Positions 1-5,167 of a stretch of 5,167 nt of DNA are shown in pieces; the stretch's first letter is position 1; every line of letters begins with the position of its first letter. The notes under the pieces were generated by a model that ran no database searches, had not been told where the DNA came from, and worked only from the letters and a program-made list of their open reading frames with translations. This DNA comes from JBDKJS01 sp039806065 (GTDB lineage Bacteria; Bacteroidota; Bacteroidia; AKYH767-A; 2013-40CM-41-45). Where the stretch lies: the NCBI GenBank assembly GCA_039806065.1, contig JBDKJS010000207.1, positions 1 through 5,167 of the forward strand, read 5' to 3'. Both the position numbers and the translations under genes were made by a program.

Positions 1-7
1 TATTTTT

Positions 8-44
8 AAAAAAGGTCAGTCACTACTGGCCTTTTTTTATTTTT
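8..44 (+). terminator. Rho-independent terminator of an upstream gene
   Basis: The arms GGTCAGT (14-20) and ACTGGCC (25-31) form a 7-bp stem with one G-U wobble around a 4-nt loop, CACT. The stem is preceded by six A (8-13) and followed by seven T (32-38), so A-U pairing can lengthen it to about 13 bp, with a second T-rich stretch at 40-44. Read on the minus strand, the wobble becomes a C-A mismatch, so + strand use is favoured. It most likely ends a + strand gene left of the window, although the flanking A and T runs would allow weaker action in both directions. Confidence 0.85.
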
Positions 45-65
45 ACCAATCTATAACTCCATTTT

Positions 66-1640
66 ATGAAGCAACTCTTGTTATCGTTGGCCTTATTAGT
101 CGCAAACCAAAATATTAGCGGTACTACCTACTATGTAAATTTGAATGCAACAGGCAATAATTCAGGAACCAACTGGACAAATGCATTCATAGATTTGCAA
201 ACAGCAATCAGTGTTGCAGTTTTTGGTGATCAAATTTGGGTAGCTGCCGGCCAATATAAACCCACCTCTTCTAACGATAGAACAATCTCTTTTGTGCTTA
301 AGGATGGTGTAAATATCTATGGAGGTTTTATCGGGACTGAAACCACTTTGGCTCAACGTGATTTTAACCTAAACATAACTAGTTTAAACGGTGACATTGG
401 CGCTGCTGGCGATAATCAAGACAATAGTCACAATGTAGTAAGGGCGAATAATATCTCATCTAATATTACCTTGGATGGCTTTAGAATAATAAATGGATAC
501 AGTGGTAGTGGATACAATGGTGGGGGACTTAGAATAACCAACACACTTAGTGGCAATGTTCTCCTTAAAAATTGTTTCATTTATAATAATGTGGCCACTA
601 CTTATGGAGCCGGTCTGTATACAGCTGGCGCTAATGTTAAGATAGAAAAATGTGAATTCGTAAATAATCAAACTGATGGTGGGAGCGGAGGGGCCATCTG
701 CAATGGCAATAATAATGGAGGATATTCTATAATTGAAATCATAGATTCGAAATTTAAAAATAACATTGCTAGGGTAGGTGCCTGTTTGTATAACACGGTG
801 GACTATAATTCATTGATCATAGACAGGTGCATTTTTACTAATAATACTGGAGAAATAAGTGTTATGGAGATCGATTATTTTACCAATTGTAAACTTCTAA
901 ATTCTTATTGGATAGGAAATAAGATTGATGATTTTAGTGGTAACCTATTACATGTAACTTCATCAGCTATTAGCCCTGGCCAATTTGAAATGACCAATTG
1001 CCACTTGGTTCATAATTTTAATGTTTATATTAATACCATTCAGGCTCCTATCATAGAATTGTTAAGGAGTAATTATAAAATACAAAATTGCTTGATTTAT
1101 GGCAATACAACTTTTAACGGTGTTCAAATTAATGCAATTGCACAAGCAGCTAATAGTTTAATTGAAGGTGGTTATTCAAATGGCATCAGTATCATAGATC
1201 AAGATCCACTGTTTATAAATCCTTACATCGGTATCACTAATAATTTTGATGCCACCCTTTATGATTATCATCTGCAAAATGCTTCGCCAGCTATTAATAC
1301 TGGCAATAATGGATTTGTTTTGGCACAACATGCATTTGATCTAGACTCACTCAATCGAATTCAAGGAACAATAGTTGACATGGGGTGCTATGAATCGTTA
1401 AGTGGGTTGGGTTTAGAATTGGTAAAAGATGACTACCCGTTTTTTTGTTATTACCTTAAACAAGATCATTCAATAAGGTTTTTAGATTCACCATCAGGGC
1501 AAATCAGGATTTTTGATATTCAAGGCAAACTCGTTTACGATCAAATGATCTATCAAAATGAAATGGCAGTGCTACTCAGGCAAGGAATTTATTTTATTCA
1601 ACTGCAGGATGGAGCTACACAACGAATCTTAATTGAATAA
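66..1640 (+). CDS. Secreted parallel beta-helix protein with choice-of-anchor-Q-like region and T9SS sorting domain
   Basis: This is a 524-residue exported protein of the pectate-lyase-like right-handed beta-helix type, probably surface-attached or released. Residues 1-19 look like a short signal peptide, with cleavage near ISG|TT. Residues 22-66 (YYVN, NNSGTNW, GDQIWVAAGQYKPT) match the conserved opening of Bacteroidota beta-helix proteins. Residues 130-350 carry imperfect helix rungs of the form NC-hydrophobic-x-x-NN (C170, C196, C255, C275, C312, C342). Residues 379-443 (DQDPLF, YHLQNASPAINTG, VDMGCYE) resemble the choice-of-anchor Q region. Residues about 450-524 resemble a T9SS type A sorting domain (IRIFDIQGKLVY, QGIYFIQL, terminal ILIE), but its usual PNP motif is replaced by YPFF at 457-460. 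The ATG at 66 is the first after an in-frame stop at 54-56; no Shine-Dalgarno is seen. The gene converges on the minus-strand gene 5 nt downstream. No catalytic residues can be assigned, so an enzymatic role is unproven; it could be an adhesin or structural surface protein. Confidence 0.88.
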   Translation: MKQLLLSLALLVANQNISGTTYYVNLNATGNNSGTNWTNAFIDLQTAISVAVFGDQIWVAAGQYKPTSSNDRTISFVLKDGVNIYGGFIGTETTLAQRDFNLNITSLNGDIGAAGDNQDNSHNVVRANNISSNITLDGFRIINGYSGSGYNGGGLRITNTLSGNVLLKNCFIYNNVATTYGAGLYTAGANVKIEKCEFVNNQTDGGSGGAICNGNNNGGYSIIEIIDSKFKNNIARVGACLYNTVDYNSLIIDRCIFTNNTGEISVMEIDYFTNCKLLNSYWIGNKIDDFSGNLLHVTSSAISPGQFEMTNCHLVHNFNVYINTIQAPIIELLRSNYKIQNCLIYGNTTFNGVQINAIAQAANSLIEGGYSNGISIIDQDPLFINPYIGITNNFDATLYDYHLQNASPAINTGNNGFVLAQHAFDLDSLNRIQGTIVDMGCYESLSGLGLELVKDDYPFFCYYLKQDHSIRFLDSPSGQIRIFDIQGKLVYDQMIYQNEMAVLLRQGIYFIQLQDGATQRILIE

Positions 1641-1645
1641 CTAAA

Positions 1646-3703
1646 TTAAAATTCAAATCTTATTTGCGCCTTCAATTCTGATCTGATATTTGAATTGATT
1701 TCATCTAATCCACTTCCTATTACTGATCGGTCGTCAAAAACAGTGGTAGCGTATCTAATCCAGCAATCTATACCTTTCTTTATTTTATAACGAATATTGG
1801 CATAAACTCTGGAGCCTCTCCCGCTATAAGCTGGAATAGAATAGGCATATAGCACATCATTTTCAAAAGCATAAATTCGGGTGTCAAAAACAGGAGCATC
1901 AAATAGGATGAGCCTGGCGTTAAAACTAACCTTACTTTGAAGTGGCTTATAAGACAAATCTTGATAAACCATAAATCCTTCGCTACCATTAAATCCACCT
2001 TGGCTGGATTTAGACATTTCTACCCTATTTGCTAGCCATACTGATGAAGATATTTTGTATTTAATGTTAAATCTATAATTGTCTAATCGCTGGTTTACGA
2101 CACTTGTAATAAACTCATCGTCCTCATAAAAATTGGATGGACGATTTCTAGTTCTGTATCTTAAGTATGCTTCAAAAGTTCTGTTAGGTGTATAGGTAAT
2201 TTGCCCGAGTAGGTCGGTGCCATCACTTGGAGCATCTACTAAATATTTTAGCCAAGGAAATTGAAATTGATCATAGAAAAAATTGATATTCAAGTAACGA
2301 TTGGGTTTGATATTGATTCCAGTATAGAATCCTTTTTCATTAGCATTGCGCGTATTTTCACCAAAGCCATTGCTTCTTAAGGCTTGGTAGTTTTTTTGGT
2401 AATTACGGTAGAGCAAACTCATACTTACTTTGGGGTCTAAACTCACCAGTGCCCCATGTACCTGTGCTATTCCGCCATTACTGCTTCGAGCTATTTCACC
2501 ATACACGTGTATGTTTCTGTATAAATAGCTATAATCCATGCTTAAGTTACTGTTGTTATCATCATTAAACTCAAATTGATTATAAAGGCTCAATCGCCTG
2601 CTTAATTTTCTATTATACTTCATGGTAGCCAGGGTCATTCCCAAATTCCAGTTCTTGCTTTTTAGTTGTAAATGGGTGCCAGCAATATCCTCTTTAAGAA
2701 TATTCTTATTCTCTAATTCACTTTTGGTTCGGTGAAATCCTGTTATGATCACACTAGAAATGCCCAGTTCATCATTATTAATACTGCTATCTGATGGAAC
2801 ATTAGCATCTAATGAATTGCTTGCAATAAAAATATCAGCACTAAATTTATTTTTCCCCAAACTAATGGCAGCGCCTCTGAGGAAAATATTTTCATCCACG
2901 CTGGTATAAGGTATAAGGCCACGTCCATTGCGTTTGATATTGATTGCATCGCCTGATTTGCCAAAGGCAAGTCCTGCCCATAATGCCAATCCTTGACCAT
3001 ACTGCACTTGATAGTCGCCAATAGCGATGGCTTTAATTATTTTATTAGGCCTGTAAAATATATGAAAACTATTAAAGTCAAATCCGCCCTTCTGCGACCC
3101 CTTAAAAAATTCTTCACCTGCATCTTTCTCACCAGTATAGCCTATTGAGAGCACATTGCTGTATGTGTGACGCATTCTCGTAAATATTTTCACCCTACTA
3201 CCCAAGTATCTATTCGTATCATTTGTTGAAAAATCTTTTGGTGAAAATCCGCGAGCTTCTTCCAGCACAGACTGGAATCGTGTGAATAAAGAAGTTTTGC
3301 CCTCAGTAAATATTGATTTAAAAGAAATTGGAAAATTGGTACCTTCATTTCCTATCGTTACAAAAGGTAGGATATTATAAATAGTACTTAAGTCAAAATG
3401 TTTAATGGCCTGTAGTTCCTGAATAGCAAGCAGTGGCCCGTTGTCTTGGATATGCGCCAGCAGCGAATTTATTTGTAGATCATTTAACAGATAAAAATCT
3501 TCTAGCGTTTCTCTATTAGTTTTGTTTAAATTGATCGGATGGTTTCGGAAGTATTCTGTTTTCTCTAATAGATTGGTAAAATCAATTTCAGCATCACTGC
3601 CTCCGGCAATTATTTCTACTTTTTGTTCAGTGCTTTCATCTTCGGGAGTTTGAGAGAAAACTAGGGTACTGGTAAAAAGAAATATAACAAGTAAAAACTT
3701 CAT
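1646..3703 (-). CDS. Outer-membrane beta-barrel protein with N-terminal helix-hairpin-helix-like module
   Basis: This 685-residue protein is the last gene of the minus-strand run. Residues 1-17 are a clear signal peptide (hydrophobic core LLVIFLFTSTLVF, cleavage near FS|QT) with no lipobox. An acidic linker follows. Residues about 55-116 resemble a ComEA-type helix-hairpin-helix pair: NLN at 58-60, ETLEDF at 65-70, QINSLLAHI at 77-85, NGPLLAIQEL at 88-97 and ILPFV at 111-115. From about 130 to the end the sequence alternates polar and hydrophobic residues, is rich in Tyr, Phe and Arg, and ends in RFEF; a terminal Phe is typical of an outer-membrane barrel. Similar proteins are common in Bacteroidota and are usually annotated only by the HhH domain. 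The glycine-rich hairpins that bind DNA backbone in true HhH domains are missing, so a DNA-uptake role should not be assumed. The start lies 4 nt after the stop of the PorV/PorQ-like gene and has a Shine-Dalgarno, suggesting coupled expression. The function is unknown. Confidence 0.85.
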   Translation of the reverse strand: MKFLLVIFLFTSTLVFSQTPEDESTEQKVEIIAGGSDAEIDFTNLLEKTEYFRNHPINLNKTNRETLEDFYLLNDLQINSLLAHIQDNGPLLAIQELQAIKHFDLSTIYNILPFVTIGNEGTNFPISFKSIFTEGKTSLFTRFQSVLEEARGFSPKDFSTNDTNRYLGSRVKIFTRMRHTYSNVLSIGYTGEKDAGEEFFKGSQKGGFDFNSFHIFYRPNKIIKAIAIGDYQVQYGQGLALWAGLAFGKSGDAINIKRNGRGLIPYTSVDENIFLRGAAISLGKNKFSADIFIASNSLDANVPSDSSINNDELGISSVIITGFHRTKSELENKNILKEDIAGTHLQLKSKNWNLGMTLATMKYNRKLSRRLSLYNQFEFNDDNNSNLSMDYSYLYRNIHVYGEIARSSNGGIAQVHGALVSLDPKVSMSLLYRNYQKNYQALRSNGFGENTRNANEKGFYTGINIKPNRYLNINFFYDQFQFPWLKYLVDAPSDGTDLLGQITYTPNRTFEAYLRYRTRNRPSNFYEDDEFITSVVNQRLDNYRFNIKYKISSSVWLANRVEMSKSSQGGFNGSEGFMVYQDLSYKPLQSKVSFNARLILFDAPVFDTRIYAFENDVLYAYSIPAYSGRGSRVYANIRYKIKKGIDCWIRYATTVFDDRSVIGSGLDEINSNIRSELKAQIRFEF

Positions 3704-3717
3704 GGAATTACCTTTTT
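3704..3717 (-). promoter_or_regulatory. Shine-Dalgarno site inside the end of the upstream gene
   Basis: On the minus strand AAAAAGG (3717-3711) lies 7 nt before the ATG at 3703. It falls within the final Ser-Lys-Arg codons of the PorV/PorQ-like gene, and that gene's TAA (3710-3708) sits in the spacer. This supports the start chosen for the HhH/barrel gene and suggests translational coupling between the two. Bacteroidota often start translation without such a motif, so how much it matters is uncertain. Confidence 0.55.
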
Positions 3718-4541
3718 GAAGATTGATAAACCAACCCTAGCTGAGGACTAAAACCAAGTGTTTGATGGTATGATGTACTCACTTCAATACTAAGGTTATT
3801 TACCTTATACCCAAATCCGAAACTGAGCAACGAAGGATTAGTAGCTAATCCAATTCTTATTTCCAACTGCTGTATTGGCGAATAAGCTACACCTGTTTTA
3901 AACATCAGAGATTGTTCGGTGTCTTTTTGAACTTCGGAGGTAATTTGAAGTTTTTTAGAAAATTGATAAAGAGCGCCAAACCTAAATACGGTAGGGATTT
4001 TTTCATTACCACCTGCTACCAAATCAGCTCGCTGAGGATTGAAGATATGAGTACCTATTGTTAAATTTTTTAACGGTTTGGCCATCAATCCAAGTTCAAT
4101 CGTAAATACATTTCTACTTCCATAATTATCTGCTATGAAAGTACTCAAATAATCAAGCTGTACACCAGCAGCTAGTTTTGGGCTTAATTTTTTTCCGTAA
4201 GCTAATCCAATCTTTGTTTCATTATAATTTTGGTAACCAAATTGCCAAGCCGTAATTCCAAAAGTGCCCGTTTTTTTTGTAGGTAGTTGTACAGAAAGTG
4301 CTCGTAAGGCCAATTCTTTAGTATAAAATTTTTGCTCATAACTGAGTGCACCACTCCATTGATCGATGAATCCCAGTCCTGCTTGATTATTACTTGCACT
4401 CCAAGCATCACTAGCAGCCACTGCAGCATTGCCCATAGCAGAAGCTCGCGTACCTATTACATAGAAATCTACTGCTTGCGAAGTAGAAATCTTACACATT
4501 AAAGTGATTAGTAAAATACTTGCTTTTATTTTAAACTTCAT
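3708..4541 (-). CDS. PorV/PorQ-family outer-membrane beta-barrel protein
   Basis: This 277-residue protein is exported and probably forms an outer-membrane barrel of the PorV/PorQ (UPF0164, FadL-like) type. Residues 1-23 form a signal peptide, with likely cleavage at SQA|VD; C16 follows LITLM, which does not fit a lipobox because position -1 is Met. Residues 30-58 carry the family's hallmark: a GxRASAMGNAAVA motif followed by SDAWSASNNQAGLGF. The rest is a series of amphipathic beta strands, for example at 111-116 (IGLAYG), 145-152, 186-192 and 239-245. At 277 residues it is shorter than T9SS PorV (near 390) and PorQ (somewhat above 300), so it is more likely a paralogue than either of those components. 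The last strand is followed by a short basic tail (SSKR) instead of ending in an aromatic residue. It starts 41 nt after purE; an AGG only 3 nt before the ATG is a poor ribosome site. Known PorV carries CTD cargo on the surface; the partner here may instead be the HhH/barrel protein encoded next. Confidence 0.82.
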   Translation of the reverse strand: MKFKIKASILLITLMCKISTSQAVDFYVIGTRASAMGNAAVAASDAWSASNNQAGLGFIDQWSGALSYEQKFYTKELALRALSVQLPTKKTGTFGITAWQFGYQNYNETKIGLAYGKKLSPKLAAGVQLDYLSTFIADNYGSRNVFTIELGLMAKPLKNLTIGTHIFNPQRADLVAGGNEKIPTVFRFGALYQFSKKLQITSEVQKDTEQSLMFKTGVAYSPIQQLEIRIGLATNPSLLSFGFGYKVNNLSIEVSTSYHQTLGFSPQLGLVYQSSKR

Positions 4542-4582
4542 TTGCCTAGGAGTTTCAATTTTAAATGGTAATGATAAGTATT

Positions 4583-5050
4583 TTACAGTTGATTGCCAAT
4601 GACTTTATTTTTTAAAGCTTCTTTAAATGCAATTATTCTGTTAGTCAATGCTACATCATGGGTAGCTAGAATTTGTGCTGCCAAAATCCCTGCATTCTGT
4701 GCAGCGTTGAGTGCAACTGTAGCTACTGGCACACCATTAGGCATTTGTAGAATGGATAATATACTATCCCATCCATCTATAGAATTACTTGATTTTACCG
4801 GTACACCAATAACTGGTAGGTGTGTCAATGAAGCTGTCATGCCGGGCAAATGTGCTGCCCCACCTGCGCCTGCAATAATTACTTTAATTCCATTGAGATG
4901 AGCCTGCTGTGCATAATCAAACATGAGTGCGGGTGTTCGATGTGCCGATACCACCTTCATTTCAAAAGGAACTTCGAGCGTTTTTAAAACCGTAGCGGCT
5001 TCGCTCATGATGGCTAGGTCGCTTTTGCTCCCCATAATAATTCCTACCAT
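4583..5050 (-). CDS. purE: N5-carboxyaminoimidazole ribonucleotide mutase (class I PurE)
   Basis: PurE moves the carboxyl group of N5-CAIR to give CAIR, a cytoplasmic step of de novo purine synthesis, using the product of PurK. The protein has 155 residues, a usual length for bacterial PurE. Family motifs are intact: GSKSD at 7-11 (substrate phosphate binding), SAHRTP at 35-40 with the catalytic His at 37, GAGGAAHLPGM at 61-71, QMPNGVPVATVAL at 102-114, and AAQNAGILAAQIL at 116-128. The pairing with PurK fits class I rather than class II PurE, which uses AIR and CO2 directly. The ATG lies 12 nt after the purK stop, preceded by an A/T-only spacer with no Shine-Dalgarno, and only five residues precede the GSKSD motif, so no other start is plausible. 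It is likely cotranscribed with purK; any purine-responsive control would lie outside the window. Confidence 0.97.
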   Translation of the reverse strand: MVGIIMGSKSDLAIMSEAATVLKTLEVPFEMKVVSAHRTPALMFDYAQQAHLNGIKVIIAGAGGAAHLPGMTASLTHLPVIGVPVKSSNSIDGWDSILSILQMPNGVPVATVALNAAQNAGILAAQILATHDVALTNRIIAFKEALKNKVIGNQL

Positions 5051-5062
5051 ATTATTTTTATA

Positions 5063-5167
5063 TTATTTGCTAATTATATTTATTTTGTTTGATAAGTGCT
5101 TTGCTGTAGCAATAGCATCGGCTACTTCCTCTCTTACCACGGTAATGTGTCCCATTTTACGAAATGG
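5063..5167 (-). CDS. purK: N5-carboxyaminoimidazole ribonucleotide synthase, C-terminal end only (PurK)
   Basis: Only the last 34 codons and the TAA stop are present; the gene continues past the right edge of the window. The visible protein begins PFRKMGHITVV, and the KMGHIT motif is characteristic of the C-terminal part of the PurK ATP-grasp protein. It is followed by an amphipathic stretch (REEVADAIATAKHLS) and a short tail ending in ISK. PurK uses ATP and bicarbonate to carboxylate AIR to the unstable N5-CAIR, which PurE then rearranges. The immediate position upstream of purE supports the call. The stop is in the same reading frame as the purE start, with four sense codons between. The catalytic ATP-grasp core is not in the window, so its integrity cannot be judged. 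Confidence 0.93.
   Translation of the reverse strand, partial: PFRKMGHITVVREEVADAIATAKHLSNKINIISK

Noticed and set aside
162..671. Two short minus-strand open frames inside the beta-helix gene (162-356 and 456-671)
   Set aside because: Both are antisense to a clear coding sequence and show no family motif or start signal.
1633..1696. Inverted repeats TTGAAT/ATTCAA (1633-1638, 1651-1656) and AATTCAAAT/ATTTGAATT (1650-1658, 1688-1696)
   Set aside because: The arms are AT-only or nearly so, the loops are long (12 and 29 nt), and no T run follows, so they do not make a credible terminator.
1780..3021. Short minus-strand frames (1780-1998 and 2809-3021) inside the HhH/barrel gene
   Set aside because: They are alternate frames of a well-supported long gene and have no recognisable features.
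4271..4278. Run of eight T (eight A in the coding strand) in the PorV/PorQ-like gene, a possible phase-variation site
   Set aside because: The run encodes Lys-Lys within an intact frame in AT-rich DNA, and eight bases is too common here to claim slippage without reads from several isolates.
4202..4429. A 75-codon minus-strand frame inside the PorV/PorQ-like gene
   Set aside because: It overlaps the hallmark N-terminal region of that gene in another frame and has no support of its own.
4485..4541. Possible lipoprotein signal in the PorV/PorQ-like protein (C16)
   Set aside because: The residues before the Cys are T-L-M; a lipobox needs a small residue at -1, and a normal signal-peptidase I site (SQA|VD) follows.
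4545..4550. CCTAGG palindrome just upstream of the PorV/PorQ-like start
   Set aside because: A single 6-bp palindrome is expected by chance and there is no second copy or larger symmetry to suggest an operator.
4593..4901. Open frame of 102 codons on the + strand opposite purE
   Set aside because: It lies entirely antisense to a well-conserved purE, has no recognisable domain and reads like a shadow of the purE codons.

Overview
The window is AT-rich, gene-dense bacterial DNA that looks like chromosome of a member of the Bacteroidota. Evidence for this is a secreted protein ending in a type IX secretion (T9SS) type A-like sorting domain, a PorV/PorQ-type outer-membrane protein, a helix-hairpin-helix/beta-barrel protein of a type common in that phylum, and mostly A/T-rich start regions without Shine-Dalgarno motifs. 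The genus cannot be named from the sequence. I see no mobile element, CRISPR array, tRNA or rRNA.

Layout. Positions 8-44 hold an intrinsic terminator, best read on the + strand, which probably ends a gene left of the window. Positions 66-1640 (+) encode an exported parallel beta-helix protein with a choice-of-anchor-Q-like region and a C-terminal T9SS sorting domain. After a 5-nt gap come four minus-strand genes, in transcription order: purK (only its last 34 codons, 5063-5167), purE (4583-5050), a PorV/PorQ-like outer-membrane barrel protein (3708-4541), and a 685-residue outer-membrane protein with an N-terminal helix-hairpin-helix-like module (1646-3703). The gaps in this run are 12, 41 and 4 nt, so it is probably one operon whose promoter lies right of the window.

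How the genes work together. PurK and PurE carry out consecutive steps of de novo purine synthesis (AIR to N5-CAIR to CAIR). The two downstream genes both encode exported barrel proteins, and their junction is tight enough for translational coupling, so they plausibly act together at the outer membrane; their role is unknown. The + strand beta-helix protein is a likely T9SS cargo. PorV-family proteins are known to handle such cargo, but a link between these two particular proteins is only inference.

Most of the window is ordinary core or surface-protein sequence. The points most worth a second look are the barrel pair, whose HhH-like module lacks the glycine hairpins expected for DNA binding; the Shine-Dalgarno embedded in the last codons of the upstream barrel gene; the same-frame purK/purE junction; and the degenerate start of the sorting domain. 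I found no convincing new biological system.
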